This document shows, one piece after another, positions 1-9,168 of a stretch of DNA of 33,425 bases (the stretch's first letter is position 1; each line of letters begins with the position of its first letter). The stretch lies in contig JAEEHF010000046.1 in the NCBI GenBank assembly GCA_016280725.1, forward strand, positions 1 to 33,425, in the 5' to 3' direction. The notes beneath the pieces are model-generated. The model had not been told where the DNA came from, did no database searches, and worked only from the letters and a program-made list of their open reading frames with translations. The DNA is from Bacillota bacterium (GTDB taxonomy: Bacteria > Bacillota > Clostridia > TANB77 > UBA1234). The position numbers and the translations under genes are program-made.

Positions 1-548
<548 letters not shown>

Positions 549-555
549 TATCATT

Positions 556-588
556 AAAACTTCCATCAAACTGCTTGATGGAAGTTTT
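556..588 (+). terminator. Hairpin after gap, possible terminator or attenuator
   Basis: A perfect 14-bp inverted repeat (556-569 with 575-588) with a 5-base loop, lying directly after the gap stop. The 3' arm ends in TTTT but the tail is short (ATGTTCTTT). The ribosome site of the next gene starts only 10 bases further on, so read-through or mRNA processing is as likely as full termination. Confidence 0.75.
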
Positions 589-609
589 ATGTTCTTTAAG
601 GAGGCAAAA

Positions 610-2772
610 ATGAAAAAGTATTTGATTTTTGTAGGAGTCATTACAGCAATAGTACTTCTTTTTTGTATTTCATATGCTATGCCAAAAGGTGCAGTTGCTT
701 TAATGAATAAAAGAATTAGTATTACATATGAAGGTAAGGATGTCATGTTTTTTGATGCAAACAAATTAAAAGTGTATCCAATAACATATAATGATTCTAC
801 CTATCTTCCTATTAGAGCACTTTCTGCACTATTTGATGTAAAAATAAAGTGGGATGGAACAGAAAAAGCAATTTATCTTGGAGATGGAGAAATTAGTAGT
901 GGTTCCGTTATTTTTCAAAAGAGTAATACTAATGTTGAAAATGATGATATTTTAGTATTAAGCGTTCCTACGTATAGAGTTTATTACAATGGAAAGCTTC
1001 AAATATTTGAGGATGCTAATGGTGATATAGTTTCACCTTTATCATATGAGGGAACAACATATCTTCCAGTTAGGGCTTTATCTAATCTGTTTAATAAGTC
1101 AATAGATTGGAATGCAAGTAAAAATGAAGTTTCAATAAGTAATAAAAGCTCTACCAGTACGTATGATAATGTAGTTAGTAAATCTAGTGGTTTGTTTTCG
1201 GTAAATACTATTAGCTCAGCAAGTCTGTCAATGGATTCTGCACAAAGTGTTGGTTCAAGTAATATTGGTTTATCTGTTGGTGGAGCAAAAGATGTAGAAA
1301 ACTTTAGAGAAAATATTAAAGATGGATATTTTCCAATTTCAACAGACATAACATACAATGGATTATTCTACGATTATATGTTTGATATAAATTCAAATGC
1401 TGAGTCAAAATCTGATGATATTTTTTCACCAACATATTCTACTGCAATATCTAAAGATCCTATTTCAAATCAAAATGAATACTACATGACTGTTGGATTA
1501 AGTTCTAATATCAAAGAAGAGGATTTTGCTAGAAAGAAACTAAATCTTGTTATTGTATTAGATATTTCTGGTTCAATGTCTTCATATATGGATTCGTATT
1601 ATTATGATGCACCATTTAATGCATATGATAATCCTAAAAGATTAACAAAGATGAAAGCAGCAGAGGAAAGCTTAAACTTGCTTTTAGACCATTTAAATAA
1701 AGATGATAGATTTGGTCTTGTTTTATTTGATTCTACTGCAGAGATTCAAAAAGAATTAACACCTGTATCAAAGCTAAATATAAATAAGTTTAAGGGTGAC
1801 ATTCTTGAAATTGCACCACGTGGAGGTACAAACTTTGAAGCAGGGTATAAATATGGAACAGCGCTATATAGTTTTATTGAAGATGAGAACACAGATGAAT
1901 ATGAAAACAGGATAATTGTAATTACAGATGCTATGCCAAATACTGGAATTACAAGAGAAAACTCTTTGATGAATATGGTTGCTAAAAACGCAGACAAAGG
2001 AATTTATACTTCATTTATAGGTGTAGGTGTTGACTTTAATACTGAGCTTATTGAAGAAATATCTGATGTAAAAGGAGCAAATTACTATTCGGTTCATAAT
2101 ACACAGGAGTTTGAAAAACGTATGTCAGAAGAATTTGAATATATGGTAACACCATTAGTATTTGATTTATCATTAGATATTGATTCAGATTTCTATGATA
2201 TTCAAGCTGTTTATGGAAGCGACACAAAGAATGCTCAAAAAGGCAACATAATGTACGTTAATACTTTATTCCCTTCAAAAAGTGGAGGCGGTGAAGTAAA
2301 AGGTGGAATTGTACTTGTTAAGCTTAAGAAAAATGGCAAAGATGAAAATGGAAATCTTGAAGTAAAGGTGTCTTACAAAGATAGAAGCGGAAAGGAACAT
2401 AATAACAGACAAAGCGTTACATTTAAAAACTCAAATTCAGAATATTATGACAACACAGGAATAAGAAAAGGTATTCTGTTAACTAGATATGCAAACATGA
2501 TGAAAAACTGGATATTGTATGAGAGAAGTAATCATAAACCAATTTATAGAATTATGTATGACAGTGGAATTAAAGATTGCATATTCCCACCAGAAGAAAT
2601 CTTTAGAGTATTGGGTGAACACGAAAGAACATCAGTAAAACTTTCAGTAAGTAGTGAGTATAAAGAAAACTTTAGAGAACTAAAAAGTTATATTGAATCT
2701 GAAAATAAAGTTCTTAAAGATGATACTTTGAAACAAGAAATTGACATAATCGATTTGCTTTTGGAAACATAA
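610..2772 (+). CDS. Secreted von Willebrand factor A (VWA) protein with two copper-amine-oxidase-like N-terminal domains
   Basis: A 720-residue exported protein of unknown function. The start is the ATG at 610, preceded by AAGGAGG at 598-604; an in-frame ATG at 589 lacks a ribosome site and overlaps the hairpin end. Residues 1-24 form a signal peptide (lysines, a hydrophobic stretch, then SYA). Two related beta modules of the copper amine oxidase N-terminal type follow, seen as YLPIRALSALF near residue 70 and YLPVRALSNLF near residue 155; in clostridia these are stalk or wall-binding modules and not enzymes. A VWA domain occupies about 310-510, with an intact metal-ion site DISGSMS at about 318, a GGTNF loop and a VITDAMPNTG strand. 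The C-terminal 200 residues resemble the tail of YfbK-like VWA proteins. There is no sorting signal or C-terminal membrane helix. Hairpins on both sides make it a self-contained insert in the glycolytic cluster. The ligand is unknown. Confidence 0.85.
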   Translation: MKKYLIFVGVITAIVLLFCISYAMPKGAVALMNKRISITYEGKDVMFFDANKLKVYPITYNDSTYLPIRALSALFDVKIKWDGTEKAIYLGDGEISSGSVIFQKSNTNVENDDILVLSVPTYRVYYNGKLQIFEDANGDIVSPLSYEGTTYLPVRALSNLFNKSIDWNASKNEVSISNKSSTSTYDNVVSKSSGLFSVNTISSASLSMDSAQSVGSSNIGLSVGGAKDVENFRENIKDGYFPISTDITYNGLFYDYMFDINSNAESKSDDIFSPTYSTAISKDPISNQNEYYMTVGLSSNIKEEDFARKKLNLVIVLDISGSMSSYMDSYYYDAPFNAYDNPKRLTKMKAAEESLNLLLDHLNKDDRFGLVLFDSTAEIQKELTPVSKLNINKFKGDILEIAPRGGTNFEAGYKYGTALYSFIEDENTDEYENRIIVITDAMPNTGITRENSLMNMVAKNADKGIYTSFIGVGVDFNTELIEEISDVKGANYYSVHNTQEFEKRMSEEFEYMVTPLVFDLSLDIDSDFYDIQAVYGSDTKNAQKGNIMYVNTLFPSKSGGGEVKGGIVLVKLKKNGKDENGNLEVKVSYKDRSGKEHNNRQSVTFKNSNSEYYDNTGIRKGILLTRYANMMKNWILYERSNHKPIYRIMYDSGIKDCIFPPEEIFRVLGEHERTSVKLSVSSEYKENFRELKSYIESENKVLKDDTLKQEIDIIDLLLET

Positions 2773-2784
2773 TATTGGTACTAA

Positions 2785-2817
2785 AAAGACTGGAAAAAAA
2801 TATTTTTTCCAGTCTTT
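2785..2817 (+). terminator. Rho-independent terminator after the VWA gene
   Basis: A perfect 15-bp stem (2785-2799 with 2803-2817) around a 3-base loop, with A-rich 5' and T-rich 3' arms, 12 bases after the stop codon at 2772. It separates the VWA gene from tpiA. Confidence 0.8.
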
Positions 2818-2821
2818 AAAA

Positions 2822-2850
2822 TTGATAAATTTCTTATAATATAGTAGTAT
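2822..2850 (+). promoter_or_regulatory. Possible sigma-A promoter for the tpiA operon
   Basis: TTGATA (2822-2827), a 17-base spacer and TAGTAT (2845-2850), located between the upstream terminator and tpiA. The -10 box is imperfect and the region is A/T rich, so other registers are possible. Confidence 0.35.
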
Positions 2851-2897
2851 TATATGTGATAAAAATGTTTGTACGAATAAAGAAAGAAGGTATTTTT

Positions 2898-3650
2898 GTG
2901 CGTAAAAAAATTATAGCAGGAAACTGGAAAATGAATCATTCACCTGTTGATACACACAGGTTTTTTGGCACTTTTAATGATTTAGTAAAAGATAGCAATA
3001 ATGAAATTGTAGTTTGTGTTCCTTATATTGATGTTTCAGCAGCTCTTGAGAGTACAGATGGAACAAATATTAAAATAGGTGCCCAAAACTTAAACCATGA
3101 AATAGCAGGTGCGCTTACAGGTGACGTTTCAGTTAAGATGCTTAGAGATATTGGTGTTAAGTATTCAGTTATTGGCCACTCTGAGAGAAGGCTATATCAC
3201 CACGAAACAGATGACTTTGTAAATTATAAAATTAAAGCAGCTTTTGATCACGATATTGTTCCTATTCTTTGTGTTGGTGAGACATTACATGAAAGAGAAC
3301 TTGGTATTGCTAGAGAAAAAATAGTCATACAAATTAGAACAGACTTAGAAGGCTTACCGGCTGACTTAGCTAAAAGAACAATAATTGCATATGAACCTAT
3401 ATGGGCTATTGGAACAGGGAAGACAGCTTCAAAAGAGGATGCAAATGATGCATGTAAGTTTATTAGAGATGAAATTAGAAAAATGTATGGAGACGATGTG
3501 GCTAACGAAATAATTATTCTATATGGTGGAAGTGTTAAACCAGAAAATGCTAGAGATTTATTTACTATGTCTGATATAGATGGTGGACTTGTAGGCGGTG
3601 CTTCGCTTGAACCAGACTCATTTGCCAAGATAGTAAATTTTGATAAATAA
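2898..3650 (+). CDS. tpiA: Triosephosphate isomerase
   Basis: Interconverts dihydroxyacetone phosphate and glyceraldehyde 3-phosphate in the cytosol. I place the start at the GTG at 2898, because AAGAAGG lies 7 bases upstream and the product (250 residues) then begins at the usual place, RKKIIAGNWKMN; an upstream ATG at 2856 would add 14 unneeded residues. Catalytic features are all present: the lysine in AGNWKMN, the histidine in VIGHSERR, the glutamate in AYEPIWAIGTGKTA with its loop-6 lid, and the phosphate-binding YGGSVKPENA and GGLVGGASL near the C terminus. It is the first gene of a seven-gene run ending at 13567 (35 bases to the next gene). Confidence 0.97.
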   Translation: MRKKIIAGNWKMNHSPVDTHRFFGTFNDLVKDSNNEIVVCVPYIDVSAALESTDGTNIKIGAQNLNHEIAGALTGDVSVKMLRDIGVKYSVIGHSERRLYHHETDDFVNYKIKAAFDHDIVPILCVGETLHERELGIAREKIVIQIRTDLEGLPADLAKRTIIAYEPIWAIGTGKTASKEDANDACKFIRDEIRKMYGDDVANEIIILYGGSVKPENARDLFTMSDIDGGLVGGASLEPDSFAKIVNFDK

Positions 3651-3685
3651 ATATATTTTAGGTCTGTTAGAAAAGGAGAGAAAAG

Positions 3686-4519
3686 ATGGATGTAATTTAT
3701 AACTCTGATCCGAGGTATGCCGATTTAGGCATGGCAAGCAGAGTCTTATTAATTATAAAAATAGTAAGTTATGTGATTGCAGCAGCGATTCTAATAGGTT
3801 TTATTATACGTTATTATTGTAAGAAGAAAAAGTGCTCAACTGATGAAGCACTAATAAAATTAAGAAAGGAAACTTGTAAAAGTATTGTTCCATTACTAAT
3901 TGTTTTGTTTCTTATTATATTTGCTCCTATTGTTGTTTCATGGACGTTTACAAAACCTATAATTTATATTTATCCTGAAGAAGAGATGAATTTACAGGTT
4001 ACGCTAAAATACCCAGAAAGAATTACATGTTCATATCCTAATTACTTTTCTAATGATGGATGGAACGTAAAAGCATTTCCTAATGGCGATTTAGTCGATT
4101 TAAATTCAGGAAGAAGACTATATAGCTTATATTGGGAGGGTGAGTTTAAAGACTTAGATAGAAGCATGGATGAAGGTTTTTGCGTTAAAGGCGAGGACTC
4201 AGCAAAGTTTCTAGAAGAAAAGCTTGATATGCTTGGCCTAAATTACAAGGAAGCCGAAGAGTTTATAGTATATTGGCTTCCAAAGCTAGAATCTAATAAA
4301 TATAACTTTATTAGGTTTGTTACTACGGAAGAATTTAATAGATATATGCCACTTATACTAAAAGATAGTAACGAAGAAACAATAACTGTGGATACTTTAA
4401 TAAGAGTGCTAATGGTTTATAAGCCTTTGAACCATCAAATAGATGTTGAAGAACAAGTTATAAATTCTCCAGTAAGACAAGGTTTCACTGTTGTTGAATG
4501 GGGAGGGACAAAGATTTAA
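3686..4519 (+). CDS. Uncharacterised two-helix membrane protein with KPIIYIYP motif
   Basis: Function not recognised. The 277-residue product starts at ATG 3686 after AAAGGAGAG. Residues about 19-42 and 68-92 are hydrophobic helices separated by a lysine/cysteine-rich loop (YYCKKKKC), so the short N terminus and the large C-terminal part should lie on the same side, probably outside. Right after helix 2 comes KPIIYIYPEE, then a soluble region with SYPNYFSNDGWNVKAFPNG and LYSLYWEGEF. I recall similar proteins (K-P-x-I-Y-L-Y-P followed by a Y-W-E-G strand) in many clostridia and other bacteria, without an assigned activity. It sits between tpiA and pgk with gaps of 35 and 41 bases and no terminator, so it is probably co-transcribed with glycolytic genes. 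The topology is an inference. Confidence 0.75.
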   Translation: MDVIYNSDPRYADLGMASRVLLIIKIVSYVIAAAILIGFIIRYYCKKKKCSTDEALIKLRKETCKSIVPLLIVLFLIIFAPIVVSWTFTKPIIYIYPEEEMNLQVTLKYPERITCSYPNYFSNDGWNVKAFPNGDLVDLNSGRRLYSLYWEGEFKDLDRSMDEGFCVKGEDSAKFLEEKLDMLGLNYKEAEEFIVYWLPKLESNKYNFIRFVTTEEFNRYMPLILKDSNEETITVDTLIRVLMVYKPLNHQIDVEEQVINSPVRQGFTVVEWGGTKI

Positions 4520-4560
4520 TACATAGTATTATTGTTGAGTGACAAATAAGGAGGATAAAA

Positions 4561-5745
4561 ATGAAAAAATCAGTTGAAGATTTAGAAGTCGCAGGAAAAA
4601 GAGTATTAGTAAGATGTGACTTCAATGTTCCGCAAGATGAAGATGGAAATATTACCGATGATAGAAGAATAAGAGAAGCATTAAAAACAATTAAATATTT
4701 ACTAGAGCATAAGGCAAGAGTAATTCTTTGCTCACATTTAGGAAGACCAAAAGGAGAAGTGAATCCTAAGTATTCCTTAAAGCCTGTTGCTAAAAGACTT
4801 TCGGAATTACTTAACATGGAAGTAAAAATGGCAGACGACGTTATTGGAGAATCAGCTCATTCGTTAGCTAGCAGTTTACAAGATGGAGAAGCAATGCTAA
4901 TTGAGAATGTTAGATATGATGCTAGAGAAGAAAAGAATGATCCAGAATTTTCAAAAGAACTTGCTTCACTTGCTGAACTATATGTAAATGATGCATTTGG
5001 TACAGCTCATAGAGCACATAGCTCTACTGCTGGAGTTGCAGATTATCTTCCATCAGCAGTTGGATATTTAATCAAAAAAGAAATTGATGTTATGGGAAAG
5101 GCACTTGAGAATCCGGAAAGACCTTTTGTTGCAATCCTTGGAGGAAAGAAAGTATCCGATAAAATATCAGTAATTGAAAATCTAATTGATAAAGTAGATA
5201 GCTTAATTATAGGTGGAGGAATGTCATATACATTCTTCAAAGCTCAAGGAAAAGAAGTTGGAACTTCAATTTGTGAACTTGATAAAGTAGAACTTGCTAA
5301 AGAGCTTTTAGCTAAAGCTGCAGAAAAAGGAGTTAAGCTTGTTCTTCCAGTTGATAATGTTGTAGTACAAGAATTCTCAAACGATGCAGCATCTAAAGTC
5401 GTATCATCAAATGAAATTCCAGAGGGATGGCAAGGCGTTGATGTTGGGCCTAAGACTATTGAACTATATAGAGAAGTGTTAAAAGATGCTAAAACAGTTG
5501 TATGGAATGGACCTGTTGGAGTATTTGAGTTTGATAATTTTGCAAAAGGAACAAATGAAGTTGCAAAAATACTATCTGAATTAGATGGCGCTACAACAAT
5601 AATTGGCGGCGGAGATAGTGCAGCAGCAATTGAAAAAGGTGGCTATTCAGATAAAATGACACATATATCTACAGGTGGTGGAGCATCATTAGAGTTTTTA
5701 GAAGGAAAGATTTTACCGGGAATAGATTGTATTCAGGATGCATAG
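4561..5745 (+). CDS. pgk: Phosphoglycerate kinase
   Basis: Transfers phosphate from 1,3-bisphosphoglycerate to ADP, the first ATP-yielding step of glycolysis. The product has 394 residues, the normal bacterial length, starting at ATG 4561 after AAGGAGG. Substrate-binding N-domain motifs are [20 protein letters not shown], the ENVRY segment and [14 protein letters not shown]. The hinge and C-domain show [11 protein letters not shown], a nucleotide-binding [20 protein letters not shown], and the glycine-rich GGGDSAAA and [14 protein letters not shown] motifs. No key residue appears missing. It lies 41 bases after the membrane protein and 21 bases before gpmI. Confidence 0.98.
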   Translation: MKKSVEDLEVAGKRVLVRCDFNVPQDEDGNITDDRRIREALKTIKYLLEHKARVILCSHLGRPKGEVNPKYSLKPVAKRLSELLNMEVKMADDVIGESAHSLASSLQDGEAMLIENVRYDAREEKNDPEFSKELASLAELYVNDAFGTAHRAHSSTAGVADYLPSAVGYLIKKEIDVMGKALENPERPFVAILGGKKVSDKISVIENLIDKVDSLIIGGGMSYTFFKAQGKEVGTSICELDKVELAKELLAKAAEKGVKLVLPVDNVVVQEFSNDAASKVVSSNEIPEGWQGVDVGPKTIELYREVLKDAKTVVWNGPVGVFEFDNFAKGTNEVAKILSELDGATTIIGGGDSAAAIEKGGYSDKMTHISTGGGASLEFLEGKILPGIDCIQDA

Positions 5746-5766
5746 TTTTTTAGAAAGGAAGATAAA

Positions 5767-7302
5767 ATGAAAAACAAATTAACAATGCTTGTAATTATTG
5801 ATGGCTGGGGAATTAATGAAAGAGAAGAGGGAAATGCTGCAAAACTTGCTAACACACCAAATTTAAGTAATTTATTCAGCCAGTATCCTAATTCTATAAT
5901 TCATACCTCAGGACTTGATGTAGGACTTCCAGATGGTCAAATGGGAAATTCCGAAGTTGGACACATGAATATTGGTGCTGGAAGAATTGTGTATCAAGAA
6001 CTAACTCGTATTACAAAATCAATAGAAGATGGAGATTTCTTTAGCAAAAAAGAGTTCATTGATGCAATTGAAAATGCAAAAGAACATGGTACAAATCTTC
6101 ATATTTATGGACTTTTATCCGATGGAGGAGTACATAGTCATAATACTCATTTATATGCTCTTTTAAGATTATGCAAAGAGCAAGAGTTTGATAGAGTATT
6201 TGTTCATTGCTTCCTAGATGGAAGAGACACACCACCATCTTCGGCTGAAAATTATATTATTGAATTAGAAGAACAGATGAAAGAAATAGGTGTTGGAAAG
6301 ATTGCTTCTATTATGGGTAGATACTACGCAATGGATAGAGATAAACGTTGGGATAGACTTGAACTTGCCTATAAAGCTTTGGTTAATGGCGATGGTCTAA
6401 AAGCTCCTACTGCAGTAGATGCAATAGAAAACTCTTATCAAAGAGAAGAATTTGATGAGTTTGTTAAACCTACACTAATTACAGATTCTGAGGAAAACCC
6501 ACTTGCAACTATTAAAGAAAATGATTCAATTATATTCTTTAATTTCAGAACTGATAGAGCTAGAGAAATTACGAGAGCTATTGTTGATCCTGATTTTGAT
6601 GGATTTGAAAGAACATATTTTAAAACTAAATATGTTTGTATGACTCAATATGATGCAACGATGCCAAATGTTGAAGTTGCATTTAAACCAGAAAAGCTTA
6701 CTAATAATTTTGGCGAATATATTTCTAAGAATGGATATACTCAACTTAGAATAGCAGAGACTGAAAAATATGCACACGTTACATTTTTCTTTAATGGTGG
6801 TGAAGAAGTTGAATATCCTGGTGAAAGTAGAATTTTAGTTAATTCACCAAAGGTTGCAACTTATGACCTTCAACCAGAGATGAGCGCTTACGAAGTTACA
6901 GATAAAGTTGTAGATGTAATTAGAAAGAATGAAACCGATGCTATTATTTTAAACTATGCTAATTGTGACATGGTTGGACATACAGGAAGTCTAGAAGCAG
7001 CCATTAAAGCTGTTGAAGCAGTTGATGAGTGCATAGGAAAAGTATATCAAGAAGTATTAAAAGTTGATGGAAATCTTATTATTATAGCTGATCATGGAAA
7101 CTGCGAACAAATGATAGATTATTCAACTGGTGACCCTCATACCGCACACACAACAAATCCTGTTCCTATAATCCTAATAAGTAGCGACAGTACACTTAAG
7201 GTTAAAGAAGGAAGACTTGCTGATATTGCACCTACAATGCTTGATTTACTTGGACTTAATAAACCTTCTGAGATGACAGGTGATAGTCTTATTATTAGAT
7301 AA
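5767..7302 (+). CDS. gpmI: 2,3-bisphosphoglycerate-independent phosphoglycerate mutase
   Basis: Converts 3-phosphoglycerate to 2-phosphoglycerate through a phosphoserine intermediate, using two Mn2+ ions. The 511 residues match the usual length. Motifs in order: the metal site VIIDGWG near residue 12, the catalytic serine in MGNSEVGHMNIGAGR near 62, LLSDGGVHSH, the DGRDTPP loop, GRYYAMDRDKRWDR, FFNFRTDRAREI, and the second metal group in NYANCDMVGHTG and IADHGNCEQM followed by HTAHTTNPVP. The ribosome site is AAAGGAAG, 21 bases after pgk. Enolase, often the next gene in clostridial clusters, is not here; the protein mannosyltransferase follows after 34 bases. Confidence 0.98.
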   Translation: MKNKLTMLVIIDGWGINEREEGNAAKLANTPNLSNLFSQYPNSIIHTSGLDVGLPDGQMGNSEVGHMNIGAGRIVYQELTRITKSIEDGDFFSKKEFIDAIENAKEHGTNLHIYGLLSDGGVHSHNTHLYALLRLCKEQEFDRVFVHCFLDGRDTPPSSAENYIIELEEQMKEIGVGKIASIMGRYYAMDRDKRWDRLELAYKALVNGDGLKAPTAVDAIENSYQREEFDEFVKPTLITDSEENPLATIKENDSIIFFNFRTDRAREITRAIVDPDFDGFERTYFKTKYVCMTQYDATMPNVEVAFKPEKLTNNFGEYISKNGYTQLRIAETEKYAHVTFFFNGGEEVEYPGESRILVNSPKVATYDLQPEMSAYEVTDKVVDVIRKNETDAIILNYANCDMVGHTGSLEAAIKAVEAVDECIGKVYQEVLKVDGNLIIIADHGNCEQMIDYSTGDPHTAHTTNPVPIILISSDSTLKVKEGRLADIAPTMLDLLGLNKPSEMTGDSLIIR

Positions 7303-7336
7303 TAAGCTAAATAATGATTGATTGTTGGAGGAAATA

Positions 7337-9148
7337 ATGTCAAAGAAAATACAAAAAAAAAGAATTATTGACATAATTCGAGATAGAATTACTAATCTTA
7401 ACAAATATGAAATGATTTTGATTGCAGTTTTAGTTATTTATACAGTTGTATCTTTCTACAAACTTGGAAATTTTAAAAGTCCACGTACTTTTGCAAAAAT
7501 GAAAACAGACGAATATGCAACATTTATGATTAAAGATGATAATAAAATACCAGCTAAGCTTCTTATGTTTGTTGGATATGATAATGTTTATTTATCTGTT
7601 TTTAATGGAAATGAAATGTCAGAAGATAACTCATCTTTTACATATGATACTTCGTTAACAACTGAATATGATCAGGTTTTGACGTGGCAAAAACTAGAAT
7701 TTAATAAAAGTGGAGACTATCATAAGTACTATATGCTTCAGTCATATTGGGATTCAACCTCTATAGGTGAAATTGCTTTTTTGGATGAACAAGATAATAT
7801 AATTGATGTTGAACTTGTAGATGGGCTTAAATGGGATGCTCTAATTGATGAACAAGATACTCTTCAATTAGAGTCAGACTACATGAATAGTACATATTTT
7901 GACGAAGTGTACTTTCCTAGAGCAGCGTATGAAATATTTAATAATTCATACATTTTTGAGTATACTCATCCACCACTAGGAAAAATCATAATGTGGATTC
8001 CTATAGCAATTTTCGGAATGTCACCATTTACATATAGGCTTATGGGTAATATTGCTGGTATTATAATGATTCTGGTAATGTACATTATTGGTAAGGATTT
8101 GTTTAAGCATGATAAATATGGTCTATTTGCTGCGATAATTATGGCTGCTGACGGAATGCACTTTACGCAAACAAGGATTGGAACTGTAGACTCGTTTTTA
8201 GCATTGTTTAGTATTATGGCTTTTATGTTCTTTATTAAGTATCTAAAAGTGACTGATGATAACGAGCAAAAGAAAAGATATATTATGCTTGCACTGTCGG
8301 GACTTTGTTGGGGATGCGCTGTTTCAACAAAATGGAATACAGCCTTTGTTGGAATTGGACTTGCGGTATTGTTCTTTATTGATTATTTCAAAAATAAGAA
8401 AATGATTATTGACAATAAGTTTAATCATAAGCCTATTACTATGGGATTTGCATCTTTTGTGGCAATTCCTCTTGTGGTTTATTTGGCTTCATATTTGCCA
8501 ATATATTGGAATCCAAATGAAGTAGCGTCTTATGATGTCATTGACGAAGATGGACAAAAAAGTCAAGTAGTTGTTTCTCCAAATAGTATATGGGGATTCT
8601 TACAATATCAGTATTCAATGTACCAGTACCATGCTCATCTTGGACCAGAAGATAATCCGGATTACTATGAGCATCCGTTTGCTAGCAAGTGGTATACTTG
8701 GCCAATTTCATATAAACCAATGTGGTTCTATTTTAAAGATTACGAAGGCGGAACGATGAGAAGTACTATTGCTACAATGGCCAATCCTGCTATTTGGTGG
8801 TTATCGTGTGTAACTTTTGTTTATACGATTGTGTATACTATTATAAAGAGAGACAAAACGGGATTAATTCTTTTATTAATGATTGCTGCTACTTGGCTTC
8901 CTTACGCCAGAATCACAAGAGATATGTATATTTATCACTATTTTATTACTCTGCCGTATATGATGCTAACGATTGTTTACTGTACATCAAGTTTGATAAA
9001 TTGGAAAGATAAATTTAATAAACTAATTCCAATTCTTAGTGCTGTTTTTATTCTTTTCTTTATATACTTTTACCCAATTTATAGCGGTAAGATAGTATCT
9101 ATGAAATACAATGAATCTACTAAGTTTTTGACATCATGGACTTACTAA
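7337..9148 (+). CDS. Protein O-mannosyltransferase (PMT, glycosyltransferase family 39)
   Basis: A 603-residue polytopic membrane protein. PMT enzymes transfer mannose from a polyprenyl-phosphate-mannose carrier to Ser/Thr of exported proteins on the outer face of the membrane. The start is ATG 7337 with TTGGAGG 7-12 bases upstream; a TTG at 7322 in the same frame overlaps that ribosome site. After an N-terminal helix (about 22-40) there is an unusually long, roughly 130-residue soluble segment. The family acidic motif follows (FDEVYFPRAAYE near residue 190) and then EYTHPPLGK near 208. About ten further hydrophobic segments include WGCAVSTKWNT and the terminal helices around ITRDMYIYHYF. It lies in the tpiA operon, 20 bases before a lipoprotein gene and just upstream of an SLH protein, which suggests surface proteins as acceptors. 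The acceptor is inferred, not seen. Confidence 0.88.
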   Translation: MSKKIQKKRIIDIIRDRITNLNKYEMILIAVLVIYTVVSFYKLGNFKSPRTFAKMKTDEYATFMIKDDNKIPAKLLMFVGYDNVYLSVFNGNEMSEDNSSFTYDTSLTTEYDQVLTWQKLEFNKSGDYHKYYMLQSYWDSTSIGEIAFLDEQDNIIDVELVDGLKWDALIDEQDTLQLESDYMNSTYFDEVYFPRAAYEIFNNSYIFEYTHPPLGKIIMWIPIAIFGMSPFTYRLMGNIAGIIMILVMYIIGKDLFKHDKYGLFAAIIMAADGMHFTQTRIGTVDSFLALFSIMAFMFFIKYLKVTDDNEQKKRYIMLALSGLCWGCAVSTKWNTAFVGIGLAVLFFIDYFKNKKMIIDNKFNHKPITMGFASFVAIPLVVYLASYLPIYWNPNEVASYDVIDEDGQKSQVVVSPNSIWGFLQYQYSMYQYHAHLGPEDNPDYYEHPFASKWYTWPISYKPMWFYFKDYEGGTMRSTIATMANPAIWWLSCVTFVYTIVYTIIKRDKTGLILLLMIAATWLPYARITRDMYIYHYFITLPYMMLTIVYCTSSLINWKDKFNKLIPILSAVFILFFIYFYPIYSGKIVSMKYNESTKFLTSWTY

Positions 9149-9168
9149 AGAAATATGGAGGGTGTTAA

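Noticed and set aside
2831-2840. TATAAT at 2835-2840 as the tpiA -10 box
   Set aside because: The hexamer is perfect, but 17 bases upstream there is only GTCTTT, part of the terminator arm, so no matching -35 is present.
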